Below the pieces are notes generated by a model. It did no database searches and was not told the DNA's origin. It saw nothing but the letters and a program-made list of their open reading frames with translations. A stretch of DNA of 37,699 nt from a virus. The translations under genes were made by a program, and so were the position numbers. Positions 30,268 to 36,791 of this stretch are shown in pieces. Location: positions 1-37,699 of the IMG/VR virus record IMGVR_UViG_3300046167_000372; one strand, 5' to 3'. Numbering within the stretch: position 1 is the first letter of the stretch; every line of letters starts with the position of its first letter.

Positions 30268-30297
30268 GCGAGGGGGTGAGATTCCCCCTTGCTTTTT
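30268..30297 (+). terminator. Second hairpin with T-run
   Basis: A 9-bp stem (30268-30276 with 30284-30292) with loop TGAGATT, followed by five T residues. It could back up the previous terminator; its last bases overlap a promoter-like site. Confidence 0.65.
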
Positions 30298-30319
30298 AGA
30301 AAAATATTTATTACATTTG
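30289..30319 (+). promoter_or_regulatory. Bacteroidota-type promoter
   Basis: TTG (30289-30291), a 20-nt spacer, and TACATTTG (30312-30319), an exact match to TAnnTTTG. It lies 25 nt before the gene at 30344 and right after two terminators, marking a new transcription unit. Confidence 0.75.
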
Positions 30320-30343
30320 AATAACAAATAAAAACAAAAGGAT

Positions 30344-30604
30344 ATGGAAAGAGAGTTTGAAATGATGTTCGATGGTGAACTTAGAACCTTCACAGTTGAG
30401 TTTGATTACAGAGCCTGGACCGACTGCTATGATTCATCGGATTACCGCAGCGAGTTCATTGATTGGGAGTACACTTTAAACAACCTGTACTTCACGGATG
30501 AAGATGGAACAGAGTTCCTGGTAGATCACGATCTACTGCGCCCGGAGTTCAAAGCCCTGGTCGACTACGAAATTAACGCAGAAATTGAAAACGAAGTATT
30601 ATGA
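30344..30604 (+). CDS. Small acidic protein, 86 aa
   Basis: Very acidic, aromatic-rich protein (FDYRAWTDCYDSSDYRSEF) with a likely beta-alpha layout and a helical C-terminus (LVDYEINAEIENEVL). No family recognised. It has its own promoter and overlaps the next gene as ATGA. Confidence 0.65.
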   Translation: MEREFEMMFDGELRTFTVEFDYRAWTDCYDSSDYRSEFIDWEYTLNNLYFTDEDGTEFLVDHDLLRPEFKALVDYEINAEIENEVL

Positions 30605-30777
30605 AGATGACATTCTACCCAACAGATCAAGAGCAAGAGTTCTTTATGGATCTAGTATATGGAGAGGCTCGCAAACGTGGGCAATCTCCAGACAACTACA
30701 ACACCCAGGAGTTAGCGTACCGCCAGGCTATAAGTGATGGCGCTATGAGGACTGACAATTATTTTAAAGAAAATTAA
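30601..30777 (+). CDS. Small charged protein, 58 aa
   Basis: The ATG (30601) overlaps the upstream stop. The sequence begins MKMTFYPTDQEQEFFMDL and has a helix ending in YRQAISDGAMR. Charged and probably helical; function unknown. The start-stop overlap is the best evidence for the gene. Confidence 0.55.
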   Translation: MKMTFYPTDQEQEFFMDLVYGEARKRGQSPDNYNTQELAYRQAISDGAMRTDNYFKEN

Positions 30778-30785
30778 AAAAGTTT

Positions 30786-30814
30786 TTGGTGGTAAGAAAA
30801 TCTTTTGTATCTTG
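30786..30814 (+). promoter_or_regulatory. Promoter-like site before 30847
   Basis: TTG (30786-30788), 19 nt, then TATCTTG (30808-30814), one base short of TAnnTTTG. The spacing is right for the host consensus, and the site is 32 nt upstream of the next gene. Confidence 0.5.
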
Positions 30815-30846
30815 CAGCCAAGTTAGAAACCTAAAAACAAAATGTT

Positions 30847-31101
30847 ATGACTATCAAAGAGAAAATCGCAGAGGCTATGATGAGCGGAAAGTTTGTAGCC
30901 GGAACCTATCAGAAGAAGAACGGCGAGGTTACAAAATTCCATGGCCGTGCAAAGGTAAAGAAGTATGTGAAGGGCGGTGTTAACTGCAACAACCCAGCGA
31001 ACTTCCTTATCTGGGACATAAAGCGTGAACGCTACATGGCTTTGATCCCTGAGAATGTACTAACCCTGACTGCAAGTCACGAACTATACGAAACGCTATG
31101 A
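30847..31101 (+). CDS. SH3 beta-barrel-like small protein
   Basis: 84 aa, basic, with the pattern of small phage proteins annotated in Bacteroidota as SH3-fold or DUF2693-like: AEAMMSGKFVAGTYQKKNGE, FHGRAKVKKYVKGG, then a strand-turn-strand (FLIWDIKRERYMALIPENVL). Such barrels often bind nucleic acids or proteins. Its own promoter-like site precedes it. The stop overlaps the next start. Confidence 0.6.
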   Translation: MTIKEKIAEAMMSGKFVAGTYQKKNGEVTKFHGRAKVKKYVKGGVNCNNPANFLIWDIKRERYMALIPENVLTLTASHELYETL

Positions 31102-31244
31102 CAAACAAACAAATCCTTGCGGCCTTGATCATCCTTGATCGGGCCGCTAACTACTGCTACACCTCACTTGGAGAAGAAAGCAAATTAGGCCAGGAGATTG
31201 ACCTGGTTAGATCATTAATCGCAAACGAAGTAAAAGATGAGTAA
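31098..31244 (+). CDS. Small protein, 48 aa
   Basis: The ATG overlaps the preceding stop (ATGA), and the end overlaps the next gene by 8 nt. The protein is helical, with one apolar stretch (ILAALIILDRAANY) and a charged C-terminus. Function unknown. Confidence 0.55.
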   Translation: MTNKQILAALIILDRAANYCYTSLGEESKLGQEIDLVRSLIANEVKDE

Positions 31245-31389
31245 CTTGAACTACACAGTTGAGTGGGATAGCCCTGAGGGGCTAACCTACAAGCAAGATT
31301 TCGAGACGTTGACTGATGCCAGGATAGCCCTGGCTTTACACAACTCTAGAAACTCTAGAATAATAGTAAAACAAAAGCCACATGAATAA
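31237..31389 (+). CDS. Small protein, 50 aa
   Basis: Begins in the last codons of the upstream gene and ends inside the start of the next one, so it is embedded in a coupled chain. Beta-like N-terminal part (NLNYTVEWDSPEGLTYK), helical middle (LTDARIALALHNS) and a basic end. No family. Confidence 0.55.
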   Translation: MSNLNYTVEWDSPEGLTYKQDFETLTDARIALALHNSRNSRIIVKQKPHE

Positions 31390-31708
31390 ACTAGCCGATC
31401 AACTCCTGTACGCTGATGATCTCAGTCGAGTGTACGATGTGATCAATGATGTATTGGATGCCCAGGAGAGTGGAGAGTTGAGCAACCCCGAAAGGGTTGC
31501 TCGAATTGTCTACAAGTTAGAAACCTTTTGCGACATCCACAAGGTACGGACTAACGACCTTATAACTCTCAAGGAGAAAGTAGAGAAAGCAAGATCAGAG
31601 TATAGGATCTTGAATCAAAAGTACCGTGATGCAGTAGAGACTGCAAAGAACACTAAGCAACTTCTGAACAAAGTTCTTAACGATAAGATGGAAGGTGTTA
31701 GTAAGTAA
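31382..31708 (+). CDS. Coiled-coil protein, 108 aa
   Basis: Mostly helical: residues 58-100 form a long charged coiled coil (LITLKEKVEKARSEYRIL, then AVETAKNTKQLLNKVLND). The N-terminal half is an acidic helical bundle. Possible partner-binding or scaffold role; no family recognised. A terminator-like hairpin follows after 13 nt. Confidence 0.6.
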   Translation: MNKLADQLLYADDLSRVYDVINDVLDAQESGELSNPERVARIVYKLETFCDIHKVRTNDLITLKEKVEKARSEYRILNQKYRDAVETAKNTKQLLNKVLNDKMEGVSK

Positions 31709-31721
31709 TAGTATAATAATA

Positions 31722-31744
31722 GAATCCCCTTTAGGGGATTCTTA
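31722..31744 (+). terminator. Terminator-like hairpin
   Basis: GAATCCCC (31722-31729) and GGGGATTC (31734-31741) form a perfect 8-bp stem with a TTTA loop. Only two or three T residues follow, so termination may be partial. The next 35 nt are AT-rich and may hold the promoter for the sigma factor gene. Confidence 0.65.
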
Positions 31745-31779
31745 TAATACTAGTATATATATAATATTATAATAAAGCG

Positions 31780-32475
31780 ATGAGAAAAATAACAGAGGAA
31801 GATATTAGAGGGTGGTTCCCTAGGGACCGGAGGTTCTTGCATTTCTGTGCAAAGTATTATGGGTATTCATTCCATAACGATGAGGTGGTAGAGTACGCAA
31901 ACGAGTACGCAATTAGGTACATCACCAAGATGTTCAATGAAGGTAAAGAGTTTGACAATGATCAACACATGACCGGGATCGTGATGAGTTCCTTTAGGTT
32001 TGCGATACTAAATGGATACACCGCATACGAGAAGTCTAAGAGGTTAGGATCTAGACCGATGTCTGACTACGATGGTGAAGGTGATTACAATTCTGTTCTC
32101 ATAAGCCTTGCTGATGGATCTAAGGAGTACGATAATATCAGGGAGGTACTTGATATGATCATGGAGAAAGAATTAACAGAGCGTGAAAGAGAGATGATCA
32201 AGAGACACTACTTCCAAGGTGATAGCCTGAAGGATATAGTCCGACATCTTGAAGTTAGTTACACGGATGGCCGCAGGATCATGCGAAATGCAATGAAGAA
32301 AATCAAAACAGTATTAAACCATGAGGAACCAAGAGAGATTGAACAGAAAGATAAACATCCAGAGCGTAAACAGGTTAGCAGATCACTACCAAAACCTGTA
32401 CGGAACAAACCCATTGACTCGAACAAGGCAAAGACAGAGTCTTATTCCAAGGCAATGTCTTTCCTTTATTCTTAA
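31780..32475 (+). CDS. ECF-like RNA polymerase sigma factor
   Basis: 231 aa. A region 2-like helical part spans about 32-85 (NEYAIRYITKMFNEG, then SSFRFAILNGYTAYEKS). Region 4 lies at about 132-178: LTEREREMIKRHYFQGDSL, then a helix-turn-helix VRHLEVSYTDGRRIMRNAM. It would redirect host RNA polymerase to phage promoters. The last 51 residues, beyond region 4, are basic and polar, and their DNA also encodes the next protein in another frame. The gene is preceded by AT-rich sequence with the palindrome ATACTAGTAT. Confidence 0.8.
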   Translation: MRKITEEDIRGWFPRDRRFLHFCAKYYGYSFHNDEVVEYANEYAIRYITKMFNEGKEFDNDQHMTGIVMSSFRFAILNGYTAYEKSKRLGSRPMSDYDGEGDYNSVLISLADGSKEYDNIREVLDMIMEKELTEREREMIKRHYFQGDSLKDIVRHLEVSYTDGRRIMRNAMKKIKTVLNHEEPREIEQKDKHPERKQVSRSLPKPVRNKPIDSNKAKTESYSKAMSFLYS

Positions 32476-32779
32476 ACAGAAGTTTAATGTAGGGTACTCA
32501 GAGTTGGGTAGGTTATTGGGTAACAATCATGCAACCATGATCTGGTCAGAGAAAAAAGTTATAGAGTCTCTTCAAATACACGACAAGCAGTATGTAGACA
32601 CCGTTAACCGGTGGGCTGTGGTATTCCAGGAGGTAATGCCGAACGATGCTGCTCAAATGTGGTCTATTCAAGATCGAGTGATGGCGATCATGGAAGAAAC
32701 CCTGTTGAACAACGAGTCGAAAAGAGAGATACTCCAGGAGTTGTTGAAAATATATAGCGAAGATGTTGTAAATGTTTAA
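32321..32779 (+). CDS. DnaA domain IV-like DNA-binding protein, 152 aa
   Basis: The motif QRQSLIPRQCLSFILKQ (37-53) and ELGRLLGNNHATMIWSEKKV (61-80) resembles the DNA-binding domain IV of DnaA, which reads DnaA boxes; the NHAT segment replaces the DHTT signature. The rest is helical. It starts inside the sigma gene, overlapping by 155 nt in another frame, and the conserved part begins within that overlap, so the overlap is real rather than a mis-called start. It may bind the phage origin or recruit host factors. Confidence 0.7.
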   Translation: MRNQERLNRKINIQSVNRLADHYQNLYGTNPLTRTRQRQSLIPRQCLSFILKQKFNVGYSELGRLLGNNHATMIWSEKKVIESLQIHDKQYVDTVNRWAVVFQEVMPNDAAQMWSIQDRVMAIMEETLLNNESKREILQELLKIYSEDVVNV

Positions 32780-32796
32780 CAACTTAAGTATATTAG
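32766..32796 (+). promoter_or_regulatory. Promoter-like site before the annealing protein gene
   Basis: TTG (32766-32768), 20 nt, then TATATTAG (32789-32796), one mismatch from TAnnTTTG. The same TATATTAG occurs upstream of genes at 635-642 and 35028-35035. It is 33 nt before the next start. Confidence 0.45.
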
Positions 32797-32828
32797 TAAC
32801 GAGAAAGTAATCAATTAAATTTTTAGAT

Positions 32829-33341
32829 ATGGCTAGACACCAATTCAAAACAACAAACATCAAGGGCAAGCAGTATGTCGAGGTTAACGAAAGGATCAAG
32901 TTCTTTCGTGAGTCCGGCAATTACGATGGCTGGTCATTGAGTTCTGAGATTGTACACCTGGACTCTGAGTCCTGTGTAATCCGTGCTGAGATCAGAGATG
33001 ATCAGTTCGTGCTTCGTGCTACCGGCTTTGCCCAGGAAGATAAGTCCAGCAGTTACATCAACAAGACTTCATTCGTTGAGAACTGTGAGACTAGCGCATG
33101 GGGTAGAGCATTGGCCAACTTAGGTATCGGTATCGACACATCAATAGCGAGTTCTAACGAGGTCCAGATAGCAATCGCTAAACAAAACACTACTACCAAG
33201 AAGCCGGTTAAAGTTGAGATGACTGATGAGATCAAAGCAAAGATGATCGCAGCAGTTAAAGAAGGCAAGGCGGACATGGTAACCAAGGCCTTAGACAAGT
33301 ATGATGTTACACCGGAGGTGATCAAGGAGATCCTGTCATGA
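32829..33341 (+). CDS. Predicted single-strand annealing / recombination protein
   Basis: 170 aa. The core NKTSFVENCETSAWGRALAN, then LGIGIDTSIASSNEV (about 76-113), is a signature of a large phage family found next to RecE-like exonucleases; it resembles Rad52/ERF-type annealing proteins. Its N-terminal half (YVEVNERIKFFRES) leads to a beta-hairpin. The C-terminal 45 residues are a linked helical tail. A partner exonuclease is encoded two genes downstream. Annealing activity is inferred from context and pattern. Confidence 0.6.
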   Translation: MARHQFKTTNIKGKQYVEVNERIKFFRESGNYDGWSLSSEIVHLDSESCVIRAEIRDDQFVLRATGFAQEDKSSSYINKTSFVENCETSAWGRALANLGIGIDTSIASSNEVQIAIAKQNTTTKKPVKVEMTDEIKAKMIAAVKEGKADMVTKALDKYDVTPEVIKEILS

Positions 33342-33640
33342 TCAATGAAGGATGGAACGATGAGTTGAGTGATAACAAACTCACAGAAACGACAACAACA
33401 TTTGCTGCTTCGTTAATATCCCCCAGCATCCGTAAGGAGGACAGAGAAAGATTAATTTCTCTGCTCTTCCTGATCGGAGACTACGAGATGGATTTCATCT
33501 ATAGTTACACCCTGCACCTGGTAGATATGTTAGCAGAGATTGATAAGAACACAGGCGAAGATGACCATACAGAACTTGACATACAAGATCTCATGGACTA
33601 CACGCTGCAACACATGGGAATAGATGGACGTATTGACTAA
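33338..33640 (+). CDS. Hypothetical acidic protein, 100 aa
   Basis: Acidic and helical (RKEDRERLISLLFLIGD, then FIYSYTLHLVDMLAEIDK), ending ELDIQDLMDYTLQHM. It overlaps the annealing gene by 4 nt and the exonuclease gene by 17 nt, so it is translated with the recombination pair. It could be an accessory or inhibitor. No family recognised. Confidence 0.6.
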   Translation: MINEGWNDELSDNKLTETTTTFAASLISPSIRKEDRERLISLLFLIGDYEMDFIYSYTLHLVDMLAEIDKNTGEDDHTELDIQDLMDYTLQHMGIDGRID

Positions 33641-34382
33641 GTTTGAAGATGACAATGCGTACTACGCAGACAAGGAATACCTTTCTAATAGTATGCTTAA
33701 ACTACTGAGGGAATCAGCAACCAAGTTCTACTTAATGAGACAAGGTAAATGGTCTTACCCTAGTGCATCTTACTTCGATATAGGAACTGCGTTACACGCA
33801 TTATTCCTAGAAGGTAAGGACCTAACTGTACGTTGGGAAGGAACTCGCAGAGGCAATGCTTACAAAGAGTTCTGTGCTGAACACGAGGGCAAGTTGATTC
33901 TTCCAGAAAAGGATTACGATCTGGTCCATGCGATGTACGACAAGTTGAATAAACTCGATGAGGTTCGTGATCTTATGGGCATTGATTTCAAGCCGGAAGT
34001 TCCTGGTGTTGGTGAGATCATTACTGATCTAGGAAATACAATCAAGATCAAAGGGAAGGCAGATGCGTTAGTGTTTGATGGAGTTAGTAATTACTTGGTA
34101 GATCTAAAGACCTCAGCAAAGTCATTAGAGGAGTGGAAAAGATCAGCGCCTTGGATGCTATACAACCAGCAAGCATATATGTACAAGAAGATCTTCGGAG
34201 TTGAGGACTTCTACTTCCTTGTGATCGAGAAAAGTTTCCCTTACGAGGTGGGAATATACAAAGCCTCGGATAACTTCCTTGGAAAAGGAGAATATGAATT
34301 CAACAAATCTATTAACCTTTATGAAAAGACATTCTTAAATGGAATCTTCAACCCTTACTCAGCAAGAATTGGGGAACTTTAG
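33624..34382 (+). CDS. RecE-like PD-(D/E)XK exonuclease
   Basis: 252 aa. An early GTALHAL (54-60) matches the RecB/RecE-type helix, then GKADAL (D147), VDLKT (D160, K162) gives the PD-(D/E)XK core, and the conserved NQQAYMY (181-187) follows, as in DUF3799-type exonucleases. It would chew double-stranded ends so that the annealing protein can pair strands. The length is that of single-domain phage exonucleases. Its end overlaps the next gene by 44 nt. Confidence 0.85.
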   Translation: MDVLTKFEDDNAYYADKEYLSNSMLKLLRESATKFYLMRQGKWSYPSASYFDIGTALHALFLEGKDLTVRWEGTRRGNAYKEFCAEHEGKLILPEKDYDLVHAMYDKLNKLDEVRDLMGIDFKPEVPGVGEIITDLGNTIKIKGKADALVFDGVSNYLVDLKTSAKSLEEWKRSAPWMLYNQQAYMYKKIFGVEDFYFLVIEKSFPYEVGIYKASDNFLGKGEYEFNKSINLYEKTFLNGIFNPYSARIGEL

Positions 34383-34767
34383 AAACCTTGCAGATGTGAT
34401 AATCCTTTCTGCTGCCAGCGCAGCCAACGTGAGTATGCAAGACATACTATCAAGTAAGAAAACAAAGGAAGTTACAACTGCAAGAGGAGTCTCCTGTCGT
34501 ATCATGTACGATCAGGGACTGCACCTTCGCGAGATTGCTAGGATTACGAACACCGATCCAAAAGGAGTTCATACCTACATACACTCTCACGATAATCGCA
34601 TGGCTGACAAGGTCTATTCAAGATCTTATTACCGGGCGAATCAATACCTGAGAAGTTACTTCTCTTCTGATGCTACACTACACGATGAGGTAGGTAGATT
34701 GAAAGCAATGTACGTTGACCTTCAAGGTAAGTACGATCACCTAAAAGAACTAATAACAAACAACTAA
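34339..34767 (+). CDS. Second DnaA domain IV-like protein, 142 aa
   Basis: The middle (about 44-90) reads as a DnaA-type recognition module: TTARGVSCRIMYDQGLHLRE, then IARITNTDPKGVHTYIHSH. In DnaA the corresponding text is an ARQ helix followed by a DHTTV segment. Here the motif is diverged but the helix order is similar. The C-terminus is a coiled coil (EVGRLKAMYVDLQGKYDHLKE). The function may be origin recognition, or regulation of the recombination operon. It overlaps the exonuclease gene by 44 nt. Confidence 0.55.
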   Translation: MESSTLTQQELGNFRNLADVIILSAASAANVSMQDILSSKKTKEVTTARGVSCRIMYDQGLHLREIARITNTDPKGVHTYIHSHDNRMADKVYSRSYYRANQYLRSYFSSDATLHDEVGRLKAMYVDLQGKYDHLKELITNN

Positions 34768-34778
34768 ATTTAATTAAG

Positions 34779-35021
34779 ATGAGCGACAAAGTATTCGTTG
34801 GAAAAACACAAGTGGTAACTACCAAGTATGGTAAAATTGTAAAGGTTGCCTTTGGCCCTCAAGACTTTGAGGTATTACAGAACAGTAAGAATGATAAAGG
34901 CTGGGTTAATCTTGAGATGAAAGATAAACGTGATGGCGGTGTGTACTTCCAGATCCAGGGAGAGTACACCGGTAAGCCTAAAGCACAGGCCGTGAACGAC
35001 TCAGATGATATGCCGTTCTAA
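34779..35021 (+). CDS. Minimal SSB-like protein with DDMPF tip, 80 aa
   Basis: The first 60 residues form a short beta-rich unit (VFVGKTQVVTTKYGKIVKV, then GWVNLEMKDKRDGGVYFQI). The protein ends in an acidic, flexible tail with DSDDMPF, the hallmark tip by which bacterial single-stranded DNA-binding proteins recruit repair enzymes. It is half the size of a normal SSB and lacks an obvious full OB-fold. It ends the recombination operon and is followed by a terminator. Confidence 0.6.
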   Translation: MSDKVFVGKTQVVTTKYGKIVKVAFGPQDFEVLQNSKNDKGWVNLEMKDKRDGGVYFQIQGEYTGKPKAQAVNDSDDMPF

Positions 35022-35038
35022 GGTAATATATTAGTAGA

Positions 35039-35086
35039 AGGGGGAACGTATTACTGCGGACAAGGTAGCGTTCCCCTTTTCTATTA
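35039..35086 (+). terminator. Terminator of the recombination operon
   Basis: A 10-bp stem (35039-35048 with 35069-35078) encloses a 20-nt loop and is followed by T residues (35077-35080). It lies 17 nt after the SSB-like stop. Confidence 0.75.
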
Positions 35087-35228
35087 TACAAAATAAGGGT
35101 AAAATTGTATGATTAAACATACAAAATAAGGGTAAAGCCTGACGAGATTTGATTTTGGTAAGGCTATAACCTTACAATTATAGGCGCACACATAAAAAAG
35201 TAGGCGCAAACCTTAATACCAAATAAAA
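35086..35228. promoter_or_regulatory. Repeat-rich intergenic region
   Basis: ATACAAAATAAGGGTAAA occurs twice (35086-35103 and 35119-35136), 33 nt apart. An inverted repeat GTAAGG/CCTTAC (at about 35159-35175) and two TAGGCGCA copies (about 35182 and 35202) follow. No gene is visible. It may hold the promoter and operators of the next operon, or origin iterons. Confidence 0.6.
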
Positions 35229-35354
35229 ATGAGAGAGATACTACTGGAGATGTACGATAAACTTTGGAACGCTGACAAGGACAAGTGGGCTTGGAATGTG
35301 ATACTGAAGGACACGCTTGAGAAATTAGAAACCAATAATGATACAAACCAATAG
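35229..35354 (+). CDS. Small charged protein, 41 aa
   Basis: Starts MREILLEMYDKLWNADKDKW with an A-rich leader (CAAATAAAA) and is helical and charged throughout. It has no overlap with neighbours; the evidence is the leader and regular spacing. No family. Confidence 0.5.
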   Translation: MREILLEMYDKLWNADKDKWAWNVILKDTLEKLETNNDTNQ

Positions 35355-35409
35355 GGTTTTGTGTATTTAATAGAACATTATGTCAAGTAAACTGCACAAG
35401 ATAGTTGAC

Positions 35410-35634
35410 ACCTTTAACACCAAAGAGAGATGAAAACAAAAATTAAACCACTGCATCAACAATTGAATGGATGGAATGGGCATAGCCAAAAAGGTCAAGC
35501 AGTTTATGATGCAATTTTTGAACAAGAGAAATCAGAAGCACTTAAACAAGATTGTATAGACGGTATTTGTTCTTGTTGTGTAGGTAGTAGTTACTACGGG
35601 ATATAACAACCTTTAACACCAAAGAGAGATGAAA
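35410..35634 (+). repeat. Two 26-nt identical translation leaders
   Basis: ACCTTTAACACCAAAGAGAG followed by ATGAAA occurs at 35410-35435 and at 35609-35634. In each case its ATG starts a small gene (35430 and 35629). A shorter form (AAGAGATGAAA) precedes the gene at 35758. Confidence 0.85.
35430..35606 (+). CDS. Small Cys-rich protein, 58 aa
   Basis: Basic N-terminus (MKTKIKPLHQQLNGW), a helix, then a Cys cluster (DCIDGICSCCVG) near the C-terminus that could bind zinc. The gene starts in the repeated 26-nt leader. No family recognised. Confidence 0.6.
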   Translation: MKTKIKPLHQQLNGWNGHSQKGQAVYDAIFEQEKSEALKQDCIDGICSCCVGSSYYGI

Positions 35635-35745
35635 GAAAGAACATTAGTATGGGAAGAAGTAAACGAACTAATCTGTGGATATGCCAACGGACTGATTACC
35701 GATGTTGAGTTGGGTGATATGTTAGATTTAATTCCGGATTGTTAA
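35629..35745 (+). CDS. Small acidic protein, 38 aa
   Basis: MKERTLVWEEVNELICGYAN then LITDVELGDMLDL; helical and acidic. It uses the second copy of the 26-nt leader, which is the main argument that it is translated. No known function. Confidence 0.55.
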   Translation: MKERTLVWEEVNELICGYANGLITDVELGDMLDLIPDC

Positions 35746-35757
35746 AACCCCTAAGAG

Positions 35758-36258
35758 ATGAAAATACCTAACTACCTTAAAGAGTATGCTCACGATCTTA
35801 CGAGGTTCCGGATAGATGAGAACAAGAAAAGATACGAGGGTACTCACAAGCAGAGAACCGGAACTGTTGACTCAAAAATACTTGGTCATGTAGATCGAGA
35901 ATATTACACCGAGTACATTGGCATCCTTTCCGAGTTGATCATACGAGCCAACGCAGAGAAGAGAAAGAATGTTATAGGTTACAGGGCATCATCTATAATC
36001 AAGCACTCACACCTGGCTACAAACGATGCTGACCTTACGATTTACATAGAGGATGATGAGTTCAATGTTTCAGTAAAGGGATGTGAGGGATCTATGAAGG
36101 CTAATAAACAAGCAATGGATTCCGAGGATGTTGATCTAGTTGCATTCGTAATTTATACGGATCAAGATCATTGCGCTGTAAAATACTACCAGCCTAGTGA
36201 GGTTAGATCATGGAGGGTTGTCTCAGGATTCTCAGATTTTTATTGTAAAGATATTTGA
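35758..36258 (+). CDS. PD-(D/E)XK-like nuclease (putative)
   Basis: 166 aa. A helix with a conserved Glu (GILSELIIRANAEK) is followed by NDADLTIYIEDDEFNVSVKG (89-108), where D94 and K107 would be the PD-(D/E)XK pair, in the D-x(n)-V-x-VK arrangement of restriction-like and resolvase-like nucleases. The C-terminal strands (VDLVAFVIYTD) fit this fold. The assignment is moderate; the protein could instead be a structural member of the fold without activity. Confidence 0.55.
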   Translation: MKIPNYLKEYAHDLTRFRIDENKKRYEGTHKQRTGTVDSKILGHVDREYYTEYIGILSELIIRANAEKRKNVIGYRASSIIKHSHLATNDADLTIYIEDDEFNVSVKGCEGSMKANKQAMDSEDVDLVAFVIYTDQDHCAVKYYQPSEVRSWRVVSGFSDFYCKDI

Positions 36259-36259
36259 T

Positions 36260-36445
36260 ATGTTCAGAAAGTATAAGCACATTAGAGAGATGAATAAATT
36301 TTTAGATTTACTTTTGGTAGACCAGGTAAACCTAACTATTTATGCAAGTAGGTTTGGATGGAACGATGACATCCAGCACCAACTAACAAACTCAGCACTA
36401 CTGATACGAAAGTACCAGAGGAGATTGAGGTTAATAAAAATGTAA
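36260..36445 (+). CDS. Small basic helical protein, 61 aa
   Basis: I choose ATG 36260, just after the nuclease stop. Charged and helical (MFRKYKHIREMNKFLDLLL), ending YQRRLRLIKM. Its stop overlaps the next start as TAATG. The function is unknown. Confidence 0.55.
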   Translation: MFRKYKHIREMNKFLDLLLVDQVNLTIYASRFGWNDDIQHQLTNSALLIRKYQRRLRLIKM

Positions 36446-36786
36446 TGAAAGCCTGTTCAAACTGCGGCATAAACAAACCATTAACAGAGTACCATAGGAA
36501 CGGAGATAACTACCGGGCTATGTGTAAGAGATGTAGAAAAAGCAGAGGTCATAACAAAAAGGTGCGCCATCACGATGGACACTTTACAGTTTATTACCTG
36601 CCAGAGCATCACTATATAGGCATGACGAATGCCTTAAAGAATAGACTTCAAGAACATCGCAGCAAGAACAATAGGATAACAGATGGCTACGAGATAGTAG
36701 CAACTTTTGATAGAGCAGTAGATGCTCATCTTATGGAAACGAAACTTCACTCAATGGGATACGATGGATTCCATTACAAAGGATAA
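36445..36786 (+). CDS. Zinc finger plus GIY-YIG-like endonuclease
   Basis: 113 aa. An N-terminal double CxxC zinc finger (C4/C7 in ACSNCG, C27/C30 in CKRCRK) is fused to a GIY-YIG-like domain. The signature appears as VYYLPEHHYIGMTNALKNRL (49-68), where VYY and YIG are the two strands, followed by an R (R67), H71 and a conserved E (E98, in HLMETKLHSMG). Such enzymes nick DNA in homing or recombination. The compact zinc-finger fusion suggests a site-preferring nicking enzyme. Confidence 0.7.
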   Translation: MKACSNCGINKPLTEYHRNGDNYRAMCKRCRKSRGHNKKVRHHDGHFTVYYLPEHHYIGMTNALKNRLQEHRSKNNRITDGYEIVATFDRAVDAHLMETKLHSMGYDGFHYKG

Positions 36787-36791
36787 CAACT

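Noticed and set aside
35380-35433. A 17-codon frame (MSSKLHKIVDTF...) ahead of the Cys-rich gene
   Set aside because: It consists mostly of the repeated 26-nt leader; no evidence of a real product.
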